From Tepidimonas sp. (GTDB lineage: Bacteria; Pseudomonadota; Gammaproteobacteria; Burkholderiales; Burkholderiaceae_C): a DNA stretch of 35,609 nt. The translations under genes were made by a program, and so were the position numbers. The DNA is taken from contig JANWZF010000299.1 in the NCBI GenBank assembly GCA_025054905.1, positions 1-35,609 on the forward strand, in the 5' to 3' direction. Shown piece by piece: positions 7,664 through 17,117 of the stretch (its first letter is position 1; each line of letters starts with the position of its first letter). The notes under the pieces were generated by a model. It saw only the letters and a list, made by a program, of their open reading frames with translations. It was not told the origin of the DNA and did no database searches.

Positions 7664-8458
7664 TTACTCCGGAGAGGCCGCCCCGGCTGACTCATCCGGG
7701 GCACGGCTGACGCGGGCAAACCAGCGCGAGCCCCAAATGCCCAATTCGTAGAGCAGGCACATCGGCACGGCCAGCGCGACCTGCGAGATGACGTCCGGCG
7801 GTGTCACGACAGCGGCCACGACGAAAGCGATGACGATGAAGTAGCCACGAAAGCTCTTCAACTTGTCCACCGTCACCATGTCGAAGCGCACCAGCAGCAT
7901 CACCACCACGGGCACCTGAAAGGCCAGCCCAAAGGCCAGGTACAGCGACAGGATCGCTTCGACGTAGGAGGCGATGTCTGGAGTGGCATTGACGCTGGCC
8001 GGCGTGAAGCCCTGGATGAAGGCAAACATCTTGTCCAGCACGAAAAACTGCACGAACGCGATGCCAAGGTAGGCCAGCGCACTGCCGATGACGATCAACG
8101 GCAGCGCAAAGCGCTTCTCGTGGCTGTAGAGCCCCGGGGCCACGAACGCCCAGATCTGATAGATGACCCAGGGCAAGGCCAGCAGCAGCCCGGCCATCAT
8201 CAGCACCTTCAGCGGCACAAAAAAGGGTGTGAACACCCCCACCGCAATCAGCTTGACGTCGGGCGGCATGTGGGCGCGGATCGGGGTGGCGATGAAATCG
8301 ATCAGCCCGCTGGGGCCGGGCCACAATGCCAGCAGCGCCATCGCCGCGCCGACCCCGTACAGCGCGTACAGGATGCGGTCGCGCAGCTCCATCAGATGCG
8401 CGACAAACGGCTGTTCGGTGCCGGCCAGCTCGTCGTGGGGATCGCGGGAGTCGGCCAT
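7664..8458 (-). CDS. tatC: Sec-independent (twin-arginine) translocase subunit TatC
   Basis: TatC (264 residues) is the polytopic inner-membrane receptor for twin-arginine signal peptides, working with TatB and then TatA. The N-terminal cytoplasmic region has FVAHLMELRDRILYAL, the usual HLxELRxR signature. Six membrane helices are visible, and the first cytoplasmic loop keeps FVAPGLYSHEKRFALP with its conserved Glu. The fourth helix reads AFGLAFQVPVVV, where the common form is FGxxFExPV, so a normally conserved glutamate is glutamine. The C-terminus ends in a short polar tail. The start lies 3 bases after the tatB stop. Confidence 0.96.
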   Translation of the reverse strand: MADSRDPHDELAGTEQPFVAHLMELRDRILYALYGVGAAMALLALWPGPSGLIDFIATPIRAHMPPDVKLIAVGVFTPFFVPLKVLMMAGLLLALPWVIYQIWAFVAPGLYSHEKRFALPLIVIGSALAYLGIAFVQFFVLDKMFAFIQGFTPASVNATPDIASYVEAILSLYLAFGLAFQVPVVVMLLVRFDMVTVDKLKSFRGYFIVIAFVVAAVVTPPDVISQVALAVPMCLLYELGIWGSRWFARVSRAPDESAGAASPE

Positions 8459-8461
8459 GGA

Positions 8462-8965
8462 TCAGCGCGGAAGATGCTTGGGACGGTAGCGCGCCACCCG
8501 GGCGGCACCCGACAGCACGTGGCGGCGCACCCCGGCGCGCGCCTTGTACCACTGCGGCACCGCCTGGCGCTTGAGGCGGAAATTTTTCTTGGGACGCGAC
8601 GGCCGCGGCGCGACGGGCGAGCCGATGGAGGCCAGACTGTCCGCGATGTCGGGTGCCGGCGCGCTGGCCGAGGCCCCGTCCAGCCCGGCGGTGACCTGCG
8701 CCCACTCGCGCTCAAAATCGGCGGCCGTGGCGCTGACTTGCGTCTCGACGTCGCGCGCGGTCTTTTCGACCGACTCTTTCATGCGCTTGAGCTCTTCGAG
8801 CTCGATGGTGCGGTTGACCTCCGCCTTGACCTCGGCCACGTAGCGCTGGGCCTTGCCGAGCAGCGCGCCCACGGTGCGCGCCACGCGCGGCAGCTTTTCC
8901 GGGCCGATGACGACCAACGCCACGACCCCGATCAAGGCGAGTTTGGAAATGCCCAGATCGATCAT
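8462..8965 (-). CDS. tatB: Sec-independent translocase subunit TatB
   Basis: TatB (167 residues) pairs with TatC to form the twin-arginine signal receptor complex. It begins [17 protein letters not shown], with the short N-terminal membrane helix followed by the hinge [15 protein letters not shown] and a long amphipathic helix rich in Lys/Glu (about 30-90). The tail is disordered, then very basic near the end ([19 protein letters not shown]). The start at 8965 was chosen because the membrane helix must be at the very N-terminus; the open frame upstream encodes an unrelated Arg-rich sequence. Second gene of tatABC. Confidence 0.95.
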   Translation of the reverse strand: MIDLGISKLALIGVVALVVIGPEKLPRVARTVGALLGKAQRYVAEVKAEVNRTIELEELKRMKESVEKTARDVETQVSATAADFEREWAQVTAGLDGASASAPAPDIADSLASIGSPVAPRPSRPKKNFRLKRQAVPQWYKARAGVRRHVLSGAARVARYRPKHLPR

Positions 8966-9026
8966 GGACACCTCCACAGGGCCTGCGTGCAGGCCCCCCC
9001 GATCCGTGCAGCGGCAGCGCGCAACC

Positions 9027-9278
9027 TCACGACTTGGTCTTGGCCTCGACGTCGATCGTGGTCTTGTCAGCCGCGCTCTTGTCCGCGGTGACCTGCGCCG
9101 TGGCGCCGTTGCCGGCCGCCGAGGCCTCGCTCGGGCTGCTGCCGTGCGCCATGCCGTCCTTGAAGCCCTTGACCGCCGCCCCGAGATCCGAGCCCAGGTT
9201 CTTGAGCTTCTTGGTGCCAAACACCAACACCACGATCAGCAGCACCACCAGCCAGTGCCAAATGGAAAAACTACCCAT
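9027..9278 (-). CDS. tatA: Sec-independent translocase subunit TatA
   Basis: TatA (83 residues) oligomerises to form the conducting part of the twin-arginine translocase. It begins [21 protein letters not shown], a single membrane helix, then the hinge [23 protein letters not shown] polar tail with Ala/Ser/Thr/Lys completes it. SIWHWL and [14 protein letters not shown] are standard TatA signatures. Start ATG 9278 has GGAG 6 bases upstream; the longer in-frame start at 9305 would put polar residues before the helix. A TAGAAT at 9331-9326 on the minus strand could be a -10 box for tatABC, but no -35 is evident. Confidence 0.95.
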   Translation of the reverse strand: MGSFSIWHWLVVLLIVVLVFGTKKLKNLGSDLGAAVKGFKDGMAHGSSPSEASAAGNGATAQVTADKSAADKTTIDVEAKTKS

Positions 9279-9407
9279 GCTCGACTCCATCGACGGGGTC
9301 GCCAACGCCCCGATTGCAAGCTTCGATTCTAGGACCCCGCCAGCGGTTCGCCGCTCACCGGTGGGGGTACTGGATTGTGCCGCAAAGCGCGGGGACGCGC
9401 CGGCGTC

Positions 9408-9767
9408 TCAGCCTTTGCGCCAGGGGCGCGGGCCTCCAATGACGTGCACGTGCAGATGGTGCACCTCCTGCCCGCCGTGCTCGCCGGTGTTGCACACGAT
9501 GCGAAAGCCGCCTTGCGGATACGGCAGGCAGCCCTGCTGCAGCGCCAGCTGCGGTGCCAGCACCATCAGGCGCCCCATCAGACGCTCGTGCTCGGGCTGC
9601 AGCTGCGCCATCGAAGGGATGTGCAGCTTGGGCACCAGCAAAAAGTGCACGGGCGCCCACGGGTTGATGTCGTGAAAAGCGTACAGCTCGTCGTCTTCGT
9701 AGACCTTGCGGCTGGGAATCTGGCCCGCGATGATTTTGCAGAAGATGCAGCTCGGATCGTGTTGCAT
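9408..9767 (-). CDS. HIT-family purine nucleoside phosphoramidase (HinT-like)
   Basis: A 119-residue histidine-triad protein. HinT-type enzymes hydrolyse AMP-linked phosphoramidates and AMP-lysine adducts in the cytoplasm. It opens with CIFCKIIAGQIPSRKVYEDD, typical of the HinT branch, and carries the catalytic triad motif HLHVHVIGG (His104, His106, His108). The FHDINPWAPVHFLLVPK strand completes the nucleotide pocket. The length matches single-domain HIT proteins. It lies between the DUF4870-like gene and tatA, in the his-tat stretch of Burkholderiales. Confidence 0.95.
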   Translation of the reverse strand: MQHDPSCIFCKIIAGQIPSRKVYEDDELYAFHDINPWAPVHFLLVPKLHIPSMAQLQPEHERLMGRLMVLAPQLALQQGCLPYPQGGFRIVCNTGEHGGQEVHHLHVHVIGGPRPWRKG

Positions 9768-9800
9768 GGCATTCGTGAAGGCAAGACAGCCGCCACCGAT

Positions 9801-10199
9801 TCACACCGGCAGCGGCTTGCGATCGTTCCAGTACAGCCAACCTTTGACCAGGCGGTACAGCGTCCAGACGAAGGTGGCGGCCCAAATCAGAAACCCCACA
9901 CCGACCACCAGGCTCAGGCCTCCCAGCAGCGCCCCCAGCAACGCCCACCAGAAGGTCCGAATCTGCCACGTGAAGTGGCTTTCGTACAGCGTACCCGCGA
10001 CATCGGCGCGCTTGATGTAGTTGATCATGATCGCGATCAGCGCCGTGATCCCGACGAACCACGACAAGGCATACAGGGCGTACACCGCCAACGTCAGCCG
10101 ACGCAGGCTGGCCAGGCGCTCCGCCGGGACGGCCGCGTCTGCCTGCAGCACCGGCGTGGCATCACGCGTGGAATCGGGCCATGCCTCGTTCATGATCAT
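9801..10199 (-). CDS. DUF4870-like small inner-membrane protein
   Basis: A 132-residue membrane protein of unknown function. After a polar N-terminus of about 33 residues come three hydrophobic segments: LAVYALYALSWFVGITALIAIMI (about 36-58), then WALLGALLGGLSLVVGV and GFLIWAATFVWTLYRLVKG. A polar loop (NYIKRADVAGTLYESHFTWQIRTF) separates the first two. The NYIKR-S-HF-WQIRTFWW pattern matches the family of small DUF4870/COG3671-type membrane proteins. It is in the same direction and close to hisE (15 bases) and the HIT gene (33 bases), so it may share their transcript, but nothing here indicates a role in histidine synthesis. Confidence 0.83.
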   Translation of the reverse strand: MIMNEAWPDSTRDATPVLQADAAVPAERLASLRRLTLAVYALYALSWFVGITALIAIMINYIKRADVAGTLYESHFTWQIRTFWWALLGALLGGLSLVVGVGFLIWAATFVWTLYRLVKGWLYWNDRKPLPV

Positions 10200-10214
10200 C
10201 GCCCCGGTGAGCTC

Positions 10215-10616
10215 TCAAGGGGTCGGCGCCCCGGCACCTGCCTGCGTTTCGCGCTGACGCGCCTTGCGCAAAGCCTGCTCCTCCAGGCCACTGAGGCCTT
10301 CGCGGCGGACCAGCTCGGCCAACACCTCCGCGGGCCCCAGGCCAAAATGGGCCAGCGCGATCAGGCTGTGAAACCACAAATCGGCCACCTCCCCCACCAA
10401 AGCCTGCGCGCTGCCCGCACCGTGCTGCAGGTCCTTGGCGGCCATGACCACCTCGCCGGCCTCTTCGGTGATTTTTTTCAGAAAGGCATCGGGCCCCTTG
10501 TGCAGCAGCCGCGCCACGTAGCTGCGCTCGGGGTCGCCGCCGGCGGCGGGTTTGCGGCTGTCGATCACCGCGGCCAGCCGCAGCAGGATCTCATCGGTGG
10601 TGCCGGTCGTCGTCAT
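10215..10616 (-). CDS. hisE: Phosphoribosyl-ATP diphosphatase
   Basis: HisE (133 residues) removes pyrophosphate from phosphoribosyl-ATP, the second step of histidine synthesis. The MazG-like all-alpha fold is shown by [31 protein letters not shown], containing the metal-binding EExxE pattern, and by [19 protein letters not shown], which supplies more acidic ligands. Start ATG 10616 was chosen over the longer open frame because that extension overlaps hisI and is out of family. It follows hisI by 7 bases and is the last gene of the his operon. HisE and HisI are separate proteins here, not fused as in enterobacteria. Confidence 0.95.
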   Translation of the reverse strand: MTTTGTTDEILLRLAAVIDSRKPAAGGDPERSYVARLLHKGPDAFLKKITEEAGEVVMAAKDLQHGAGSAQALVGEVADLWFHSLIALAHFGLGPAEVLAELVRREGLSGLEEQALRKARQRETQAGAGAPTP

Positions 10617-10623
10617 GGCAGGC

Positions 10624-11019
10624 TCAGCGGTAGATCCGTTCGGGGTCACGCAGCACCGGCTCGACCGTGCGCCAGCATCGGTCAGCCGTATCCAGCCGCT
10701 GGTAGAAACAGCTGTGGCGCCCGGTATGGCAGGCAATGCCGGGGGTGTGCCCCAGCTGGGTGACTTTCAGCAGCACGACATCGCCGTCGCAGTCGAGCCG
10801 GATTTCGTGCACCTGCTGCACGTGTCCCGACTCCTCACCCTTGTACCACAGCCGGCCCCGCGAGCGGCTCCAGTACACGGCGCGGCCGAGCTCGGCCGTC
10901 TTGGCCAGCGCCTCGCGGTTCATCCACGCCATCATCAGCACGTCGCCGCTGTCGCGCTCCTGCGCGATGGCGGGCACCAGCCCCTGGGCGTCCCAGCGCA
11001 CCTCGTCCAACCAGTCCAT
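10624..11019 (-). CDS. hisI: Phosphoribosyl-AMP cyclohydrolase
   Basis: HisI (131 residues) opens the adenine ring of phosphoribosyl-AMP, the third step of histidine synthesis. It is a zinc enzyme. Signatures are [42 protein letters not shown], the acidic metal site LDCDGD, and the zinc cysteines in [13 protein letters not shown]. The start [10 protein letters not shown] at 11019 fits the usual N-terminus; the frame is open further upstream over hisF but encodes no family sequence. It is 34 bases after hisF. Confidence 0.95.
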   Translation of the reverse strand: MDWLDEVRWDAQGLVPAIAQERDSGDVLMMAWMNREALAKTAELGRAVYWSRSRGRLWYKGEESGHVQQVHEIRLDCDGDVVLLKVTQLGHTPGIACHTGRHSCFYQRLDTADRCWRTVEPVLRDPERIYR

Positions 11020-11053
11020 GCCTGCAAGCGTACCACGCCCCAGCCGGCGGGCC

Positions 11054-11854
11054 TCAAAGCCGCACTGGGATACCGGCTTCGGCCATGCGCTGCTTGGCCT
11101 GCGCGATGGTGTACGTGCCGTAGTGGAAGATGCTGGCGGCCAGCACCGCATCCGCACCGCCGACGCGGATGCCATCGACGAGGTGGTCGAGGTTGCCGAC
11201 CCCGCCCGATGCAATCACCGGCACCTCGACCGCATCACTGACCGCGCGGGTCAGCGCCAGATCGAAGCCGGCTTGGGTGCCGTCGCGATCCATGCTGGTC
11301 AGCAGGATTTCGCCTGCGCCAAGCGCCGCCACGCGTCGCGCCCACTGCACGGCATCCAGCCCGGTGTTGTGGCGGCCACCGTGCGAGTACACGTCCCAGC
11401 CCGGGCCCAGCGGCTGGCCATCGGGCCCTGGACGCTGCTCGTCTTCGGGGCGGCGGCGCTTGGCGTCGATGGCCACGACGATGCACTGCGAGCCGTATTT
11501 GGCGGCGGCGTCGTGCACCACCTGCGGGTTGGCGATCGCCGCCGAGTTGAAGCTGACCTTGTCGGCCCCGGCGTTGAGCAGCCGGCGCACGTCCTGCACG
11601 GTGCGCACGCCACCGCCCACGGTCAACGGGATGAACACCTGGCTGGCCACCGCCTCGATGATCGGCAGGATCAGGTCGCGCCCGTCGCTGGTGGCGGTGA
11701 TGTCCAGAAACGTCAGCTCGTCGGCGCCCTGTTCGTTGTAGCGCGCGGCGATCTCCACCGGATCGCCGGCATCGCGCAGCTCGACGAAGTTGACCCCTTT
11801 GACGACGCGCCCGCCGGTGACGTCCAGACACGGGATGATGCGCTTGGCCAGCAT
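11054..11854 (-). CDS. hisF: Imidazole glycerol phosphate synthase, cyclase subunit
   Basis: HisF (266 residues) is the (beta/alpha)8-barrel subunit that takes ammonia from HisH and forms imidazole glycerol phosphate and AICAR. It starts [22 protein letters not shown], with the first catalytic Asp, and contains the phosphate-binding [14 protein letters not shown] and VIASGGVG. The second catalytic Asp is in VVAIDAKR. After that residue comes a Pro/Gly-rich insertion ([19 protein letters not shown]), so the protein is about ten residues longer than usual. The start is 7 bases after the hisA stop. Confidence 0.95.
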   Translation of the reverse strand: MLAKRIIPCLDVTGGRVVKGVNFVELRDAGDPVEIAARYNEQGADELTFLDITATSDGRDLILPIIEAVASQVFIPLTVGGGVRTVQDVRRLLNAGADKVSFNSAAIANPQVVHDAAAKYGSQCIVVAIDAKRRRPEDEQRPGPDGQPLGPGWDVYSHGGRHNTGLDAVQWARRVAALGAGEILLTSMDRDGTQAGFDLALTRAVSDAVEVPVIASGGVGNLDHLVDGIRVGGADAVLAASIFHYGTYTIAQAKQRMAEAGIPVRL

Positions 11855-11861
11855 CGCTGCC

Positions 11862-12602
11862 TCAGCCGCCCGATTGTTCGACCAACGCCACGGCGGCTGC
11901 GAAATCGAGCGCTCCGCTGTAAATCGCGCGGCCGCAGATCACGCCTTCGATGCCTTCGGACTCGACCTCGCAGAGACGGCGGATGTCCTCCAGCCCCGCC
12001 AGCCCACCGGAGGCGATGACCGGAATCGTCAGCGCCTGCGCCAGGCGCACGGTGGCCTCGATGTTGAGGCCGCTGAGCATGCCGTCGCGGCCGATGTCGG
12101 TGTAGACCACCGCCTCGACGCCATAATCCTCGAACTTGCGCGCCAGGTCCACCACTTCGTGCCCGGTCAGTTTGCTCCAGCCATCGGTGGCGACCTTGCC
12201 GTCCTTGGCGTCCAGGCCGACGATGATGTGGCCGCCGAAGGCGGTGCAGGCATCCTTCAGGAAACCCGGGTTTTTGACCGCCGCGGTGCCGATGATGACG
12301 TAGCGCAGGCCGGCATCGAGGTAGCGCTCGATGGTGTCCAGATCGCGGATACCGCCGCCCAGCTGCACGTCGACTTCGTCGCCGACTTCGCGCAGGATGC
12401 TGCGGATGGCGGCTTCGTTGCGCGGCTTGCCAGCAAAGGCGCCGTTGAGGTCCACCAGATGCAGCCGGCGCGCGCCCAGCTCGACCCAGTGGCGCGCCAT
12501 GGCCGCCGGATCGTCGCTGAACACGGTGGACTGTTCCATGTCGCCCTGCTTGAGGCGCACGCACTGGCCGTCCTTGAGGTCGATGGCGGGAATCAGCAGC
12601 AT
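11862..12602 (-). CDS. hisA: ProFAR isomerase (phosphoribosylformimino-AICAR-P isomerase)
   Basis: HisA (246 residues) isomerises ProFAR to PRFAR, the substrate of HisH-HisF. It is a barrel related to HisF. It begins [21 protein letters not shown], with the catalytic Asp8 in [21 protein letters not shown] is the first phosphate-binding half, [12 protein letters not shown] includes the second catalytic Asp, and [14 protein letters not shown] is the second phosphate loop. The length is standard. It lies between hisH (21 bases) and hisF (7 bases). Confidence 0.96.
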   Translation of the reverse strand: MLLIPAIDLKDGQCVRLKQGDMEQSTVFSDDPAAMARHWVELGARRLHLVDLNGAFAGKPRNEAAIRSILREVGDEVDVQLGGGIRDLDTIERYLDAGLRYVIIGTAAVKNPGFLKDACTAFGGHIIVGLDAKDGKVATDGWSKLTGHEVVDLARKFEDYGVEAVVYTDIGRDGMLSGLNIEATVRLAQALTIPVIASGGLAGLEDIRRLCEVESEGIEGVICGRAIYSGALDFAAAVALVEQSGG

Positions 12603-12623
12603 GGCAGAAAAGGCGCTTGGCGG

Positions 12624-13316
12624 TTAGGGATTCCAGTGCAGGAAGTTGCGGTACAGCGCCAGCCCCTGGGCGGCGCTCTTTTCAGGGTGGAACTGGGTGG
12701 CAAACAGATTGTCGCGCGCGATGGCGCTGGCAAAGCGTACCCCGTACTCGGTCACGCCAACGGTGTGGGCCGGATCGTACGGATGGGCGTGATAGCTGTG
12801 CACGAAGTAGAAATAGCTGCCGTCGGGAATGCCGGCCCACAGTGGGTGAGCCACCGGCTGCGCCCCGGGGCCATGCTCCAAGCCATGCCAGACCCGGTTC
12901 CAGCCCATCTGGGGGACCTTGTAGCGGCTGCCATCGGGTTGCTGCTGCCCCTGCAGCCGAAAGCGCACCACCCGCCCCCCAATCAACCCCAGGCCCGGCG
13001 TGTCACCTTCTTCGGAATGGTCCAGCAGCATCTGCATGCCCACGCACACACCGAACAGCGGTTTGGTGGCGGCGGCGTGCAGCACCGCGGCGCGCAGCCC
13101 GCTGCGCTCCAGTTCGGCCATGCAGTCGGGCATCGCCCCCTGCCCCGGCAGCACCACGCGGTGCGCATCGCGCACCTGCTGCGGGCTGGAGGTGACGACC
13201 ACCTCGATGTAGTCGGTGGTCTGCGCGGCATGGATGACGGCTTGCGCCACCGAGCGCAGGTTGCCCATGCCGTAGTCCACCACGGCCACCGTTTCGCGTC
13301 CACCTGCCATCGCCAT
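12624..13316 (-). CDS. hisH: Imidazole glycerol phosphate synthase, glutaminase subunit
   Basis: HisH (about 230 residues) is the class I glutamine amidotransferase that supplies ammonia to HisF. It contains [14 protein letters not shown] at the N-terminus, the nucleophile elbow [11 protein letters not shown] (Cys91) and the His-Glu pair QFHPEKS (His210, Glu212), so the triad is complete. There are two nearby starts, ATG 13316 and ATG 13310; GGGTGAG lies just upstream and cannot separate them. The open frame before 13316 overlaps hisB and is not part of the family. It is slightly longer than the E. coli enzyme. Confidence 0.94.
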   Translation of the reverse strand: MAMAGGRETVAVVDYGMGNLRSVAQAVIHAAQTTDYIEVVVTSSPQQVRDAHRVVLPGQGAMPDCMAELERSGLRAAVLHAAATKPLFGVCVGMQMLLDHSEEGDTPGLGLIGGRVVRFRLQGQQQPDGSRYKVPQMGWNRVWHGLEHGPGAQPVAHPLWAGIPDGSYFYFVHSYHAHPYDPAHTVGVTEYGVRFASAIARDNLFATQFHPEKSAAQGLALYRNFLHWNP

Positions 13317-13338
13317 GCTCACCCGATGCCCATCGGCG

Positions 13339-13959
13339 TCACAAGCTGCCTTTGGTGGACGGCACCGCATCGCCCAGGCGCGGGTCGCGCTCCACGGCGG
13401 CGCGCAGCGCGCGGGCAAACGCCTTGAAGATCGTTTCGCACTGGTGATGCGCGTTGTGCCCCTTCAGATTGTCGATGTGCAGCGTCACGCCGGCGTGGTT
13501 GACGAAGCCCTGGAAAAACTCATGCACCAGCTGGGTGTCAAACTGGCCGATCTGCGCTGCAGTGAAGCGCACCTCCAGGTGCAGGCCGGGACGGCCGGAA
13601 AAATCGATCACCACGCGCGACAGCGCCTCATCCAGCGGCACGTAGGCGTGGCCGTAGCGGCGGATGCCGCGCCGGTCGCCGACCGCGCGCGCCACCGCCT
13701 GCCCCAACGTGATGCCGACGTCTTCCACCGTGTGGTGGCCGTCGACGTGCAGGTCGCCGTCGCAATCGATCTCCAGATCGATCAGCCCATGCCGGGCGAT
13801 CTGGTCGAGCATGTGGTCGAAAAAGCCGATGCCGGTGCGCAGCCGGCTGCGGCCACTGCCGTCGAGGTCCAGGCGCACACGGATGCGGGTTTCGGCCGTG
13901 GTGCGCTGCACGTCCGCCGTGCGGGCGGCAGCGCCAGAGGCAGCGGGCAAGGTCGTCAT
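13339..13959 (-). CDS. hisB: Imidazoleglycerol-phosphate dehydratase
   Basis: HisB (206 residues) dehydrates imidazole glycerol phosphate to imidazole acetol phosphate, using manganese. The metal-ligand motifs are [23 protein letters not shown], the later [14 protein letters not shown] and [17 protein letters not shown]. This is the single-function dehydratase; it lacks the histidinol phosphatase domain fused to it in E. coli. No separate histidinol-phosphatase gene is in the window. The start overlaps the hisC stop in an ATGA. The frame is open far upstream inside hisC but has no family resemblance there. Confidence 0.96.
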   Translation of the reverse strand: MTTLPAASGAAARTADVQRTTAETRIRVRLDLDGSGRSRLRTGIGFFDHMLDQIARHGLIDLEIDCDGDLHVDGHHTVEDVGITLGQAVARAVGDRRGIRRYGHAYVPLDEALSRVVIDFSGRPGLHLEVRFTAAQIGQFDTQLVHEFFQGFVNHAGVTLHIDNLKGHNAHHQCETIFKAFARALRAAVERDPRLGDAVPSTKGSL

Positions 13960-15050
13960 AGCGAGGGCGGCAGCGCTGCCAGCAGCGCATCGTTTTCGGC
14001 CGGGGTGCCGACCGTCAGCCGCAGGCAGTTGGCAAGCAACGGGTGCATTGTAGAAACATTCTTGACCAGCACGCCGCGTGCGCGCAAACCCGTGAAGGCG
14101 CGTGTCGCGTCGGGCACACGCACGAGGATCATGTTGGCCTCGCTCGGGTACGGCTGCACGCTGGGCAGCGCGGCCAGCGCCGCCAGCAGGCGGCTGCGCT
14201 CGGACCGGATGGCTGCGGCCTGGCGCGCGTACTCGTCGGCGTGCTCCAACGCAAACAGCGCACACTCGGCGTTGAGGCTGCCGACGTTGTAGGGCGGACG
14301 CACCTTGTCCAGCTCGGCCACCAGCGGTTGCGCACCGATCAGGTAGCCCAGCCGCACGCCGGCCAGCCCGAATTTGGACAGCGTGCGCATGATCAGCACG
14401 TGGCCGTGCGCCTGCGGCTCGGCACGCCAGACATCGAGCCAGGTGCGGCTGGCAAAGGGTTGGTAGGCTTCGTCGATCACCGCCAGCCCGCCGACGGCCG
14501 CCACCGCGTCGATCAGGCGGCGCAGCACCGCCTCGTCCCACAGGTTGGCGGTGGGGTTGTTGGGGTACGCCAGGTAAGTCAGCGCCGGTCGCTCACGCTC
14601 GATGGCCGCCAGCATCGCAGGCTCATCCAGCTCGAAGTCGGGCCGCAGCGGCACGCCGACAAAGCGCAGCCCCTGCAGCCGCGCCGACATTTCGTACATC
14701 ACAAAGCCCGGCACCGGCGCCAGGATGGTGGCTCCCGGCACGTCGCAGGCCAAGGCCAGCAGGCTGATCAGCTCATCCGAGCCGTTGCCCAGCAGCAGCG
14801 TCGCCCCCGCGGGCAGGCCGACAAACCGCGCCAGCGCCGCCTTGAGGTCTTCGATGCGCGGCCCAGGATAGCGGTGGATCGGCACGGCCCCCAGCCGCTG
14901 CCCGAGCGCCTGCTGCAGTGCCGGGGGCAGCGGGTAGGGGTTTTCCATCGCGTCGAGCTTGATCAGCCCGCGCGCGTCCTGGATGGCGTAGGCGTGCATG
15001 CCCTGCACGTCCTGGCGGATGCGCTGCAGCGCCGCCTGCAACCGGCTCAT
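13956..15050 (-). CDS. hisC: Histidinol-phosphate aminotransferase
   Basis: HisC (364 residues) is a PLP-dependent, class I/II fold aminotransferase converting imidazole acetol phosphate to histidinol phosphate. Visible are the N-terminal [23 protein letters not shown] (cofactor phosphate binding), [20 protein letters not shown] and the cofactor lysine in [15 protein letters not shown] (Lys226). The length matches the family. It overlaps hisD upstream and hisB downstream by 4 bases each. Other copies of hisC often exist in Burkholderiales, but this one is in the operon. Confidence 0.95.
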   Translation of the reverse strand: MSRLQAALQRIRQDVQGMHAYAIQDARGLIKLDAMENPYPLPPALQQALGQRLGAVPIHRYPGPRIEDLKAALARFVGLPAGATLLLGNGSDELISLLALACDVPGATILAPVPGFVMYEMSARLQGLRFVGVPLRPDFELDEPAMLAAIERERPALTYLAYPNNPTANLWDEAVLRRLIDAVAAVGGLAVIDEAYQPFASRTWLDVWRAEPQAHGHVLIMRTLSKFGLAGVRLGYLIGAQPLVAELDKVRPPYNVGSLNAECALFALEHADEYARQAAAIRSERSRLLAALAALPSVQPYPSEANMILVRVPDATRAFTGLRARGVLVKNVSTMHPLLANCLRLTVGTPAENDALLAALPPSL

Positions 15051-16378
15051 GCCTGGCCCTCCAGACGCAGCTCGGCCGCGCGGGCGTGCGCCTGCAGACC
15101 CTCGCCGTGCGCCAGCACGCTGGCCACCTGCCCCAGCACCCGCGCCCCGGCCGCGCTGACCTCGATCAGGCTGGAGCGCTTCTGGAAGTCATACACCCCC
15201 AGCGGGCTGGAAAAGCGCGCCGTGCCGCTGGTGGGCAGCACGTGGTTGGGGCCCGCGCAGTAGTCGCCAAGCGACTCGCTGGTGTAGGCGCCCAGAAAAA
15301 TGGCGCCGGCATGGCGCAGCAGCGGCTCCCAGCGGGCCGGCGTTTGGCTGGCGATTTCGAGGTGCTCCGGGGCGATGCGGTTGCTGAGCGCGCAGGCCTC
15401 CTCCATGCTGCGCGTGCGGATCAACATGCCGCGGCCGTTCAAGCTGGCGGCGATGATGGACGCGCGCGGCAAGGTGGGCAGCAGGCGGTCGATGGCCTGC
15501 TGCACCGCGTCCAGGTAGGCCCCGTCCGGGCTGAGCAGAATCGACTGCGCCAGCTCGTCGTGCTCGGCCTGGCTGAACAAGTCCATCGCCACCCAGTCCG
15601 GCGGCGTGCTGCCGTCGGCCAGCACCAGGATTTCGCTGGGCCCGGCAATCATGTCGATGCCCACGGTGCCAAAGACGCGCCGTTTGGCCGCTGCGACATA
15701 GGCGTTGCCCGGCCCCGTGATCTTGTCCACCTTCGGGATGGTGGCGGTGCCGTAGGCCAGCGCGGCCACCGCCTGCGCGCCGCCGATGGCAAACGCGCGG
15801 CTGACCCCGGCCACGTGGGCTGCCGCCAGCACCAGCTGATTGCGCTCGCCGCGTGGGGTGGGCACCACCATGATGATTTCCGCCACCCCAGCCACGTGGG
15901 CCGGAATCGCATTCATCAGCACGCTGCTCGGATAGGCCGCCTTGCCCCCAGGCACGTAGATGCCGACGCGATCCAGCGCCGTGACCTTTTGCCCCAGGCG
16001 TGAGCCGTCCTCATCGACGATCTCCCACGAGCGTCCGCAGGCCTGCAGCTGCGCCTCGTGGTAGCGGCGGATGCGCGCGGCTGCCTGCTGCAGGGCCTCG
16101 CGCTGCGCCGCAGGCAGCGACTCGTACGCGCCCTGCAGCACGTCGGGCCCAAGCTCGAGCTCGGCCACGCGGGTGACGGGCCACTGATCGAAGCGGCTCG
16201 TGTACTCCAGCAGCGCGGCGTCCCCGCGCGCACGCACGTCGGCCAGGATCTCGGTGACGCGCGCCTCGATGGCGGCGTCGGTGTCGGCGCTCCAGTGCAG
16301 GCGCTGGGCCAGACGGGCTTCAAAATCGGGCTGCGTGGTGTCCAGGCGCAGCGGACGGGCAAGCAAGGCGGCGTTCAT
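15047..16378 (-). CDS. hisD: Histidinol dehydrogenase
   Basis: HisD (443 residues) carries out the last two steps, oxidising histidinol to histidine with NAD and zinc. Family signatures are [61 protein letters not shown] (zinc/catalytic residues) and IAPEHLEI. Start ATG 16378 ([13 protein letters not shown]) fits the family; the upstream open frame is Arg/Pro-rich non-family sequence. There is no good Shine-Dalgarno sequence, and a 52-base gap separates it from hisG. It overlaps hisC by 4 bases. Confidence 0.95.
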   Translation of the reverse strand: MNAALLARPLRLDTTQPDFEARLAQRLHWSADTDAAIEARVTEILADVRARGDAALLEYTSRFDQWPVTRVAELELGPDVLQGAYESLPAAQREALQQAAARIRRYHEAQLQACGRSWEIVDEDGSRLGQKVTALDRVGIYVPGGKAAYPSSVLMNAIPAHVAGVAEIIMVVPTPRGERNQLVLAAAHVAGVSRAFAIGGAQAVAALAYGTATIPKVDKITGPGNAYVAAAKRRVFGTVGIDMIAGPSEILVLADGSTPPDWVAMDLFSQAEHDELAQSILLSPDGAYLDAVQQAIDRLLPTLPRASIIAASLNGRGMLIRTRSMEEACALSNRIAPEHLEIASQTPARWEPLLRHAGAIFLGAYTSESLGDYCAGPNHVLPTSGTARFSSPLGVYDFQKRSSLIEVSAAGARVLGQVASVLAHGEGLQAHARAAELRLEGQA

Positions 16379-16430
16379 GGTGGGATTGTCGCAGCAGGGC
16401 GCCGAGGGTGCGCGCGGCAGGGCCTCTCCT

Positions 16431-17117
16431 TCAGGCTGCCACCGGTGCGCCCACGGCACGCGCAAAGGCCTGCAGCAGCGGTCGGATCTGCGCGGCCTTG
16501 ACCTTCAGCGCCGCAGGCCGCACCACCAGGCGCGAGGAGATGTCCATGATGCGCTCGACCTCCACCAGCCGGTTGGCCTTGAGCGTGTTGCCGGTGGAGA
16601 CCAGATCGACGATCGCGTCGGCCAGACCGGTCAGAGGGGCCAGCTCCATGCTGCCGTAGAGCTTGATCAGATCGACGTGCACGCCCTTGCTGGCAAAAAA
16701 TTCGCGGGCGATGGCCACATATTTGGTGGCCACGCGCAGCCGCGCGCCCTGGCGCACCGCACGCGCGTAGTCGAAATCCGCCGGCACCGCCACGCTCATG
16801 CGGCAGCGGGCAATGCCCAGATCGAGCGGCTCGACCAGGCCGACGTGGGCGCTGCCGCCCCAGGCGGCGGCATGCTCGATCAGCGTATCCTTGCCGCAGA
16901 CGCCCAGGTCGGCGCCACCGTGCTCGACATAGGTCGGCACGTCGGTGGCGCGCACCAGCACCACGCGCACGCCCGGGCGGTTGGTCGGCAGGATCAGCTT
17001 GCGCGAGGTCTGCGGATCCTCCAGCACCTCGATGCCGGCCGCGCGCAGCAGCGGCAGGGTTTCGTCGAAGATGCGCCCCTTGGACAGGGCCAGCGTCAGG
17101 GTGTCGGTGGCATTCAT
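16431..17117 (-). CDS. hisG: ATP phosphoribosyltransferase, short form (HisG-S)
   Basis: HisG (228 residues) joins PRPP to ATP, the first and feedback-controlled step of histidine synthesis. It has [18 protein letters not shown] at the N-terminus, [19 protein letters not shown], and the PRPP-binding [13 protein letters not shown]. It is the short form and lacks the C-terminal ACT-like regulatory domain of the roughly 300-residue enzyme. Short HisG normally needs the regulatory partner HisZ, which is not in this window. It starts inside the end of murA (ATGA overlap). Confidence 0.95.
   Translation of the reverse strand: MNATDTLTLALSKGRIFDETLPLLRAAGIEVLEDPQTSRKLILPTNRPGVRVVLVRATDVPTYVEHGGADLGVCGKDTLIEHAAAWGGSAHVGLVEPLDLGIARCRMSVAVPADFDYARAVRQGARLRVATKYVAIAREFFASKGVHVDLIKLYGSMELAPLTGLADAIVDLVSTGNTLKANRLVEVERIMDISSRLVVRPAALKVKAAQIRPLLQAFARAVGAPVAA

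Noticed and set aside
8966-9220. Arg-rich N-terminal extension of tatB
   Set aside because: It would place about 85 residues before the TatB membrane helix and overlaps tatA; ATG 8965 gives a standard TatB.
13960-14541. N-terminal extension of hisB
   Set aside because: The open frame upstream of ATG 13959 overlaps hisC and shows no HisB sequence; the ATGA overlap start is the natural one.
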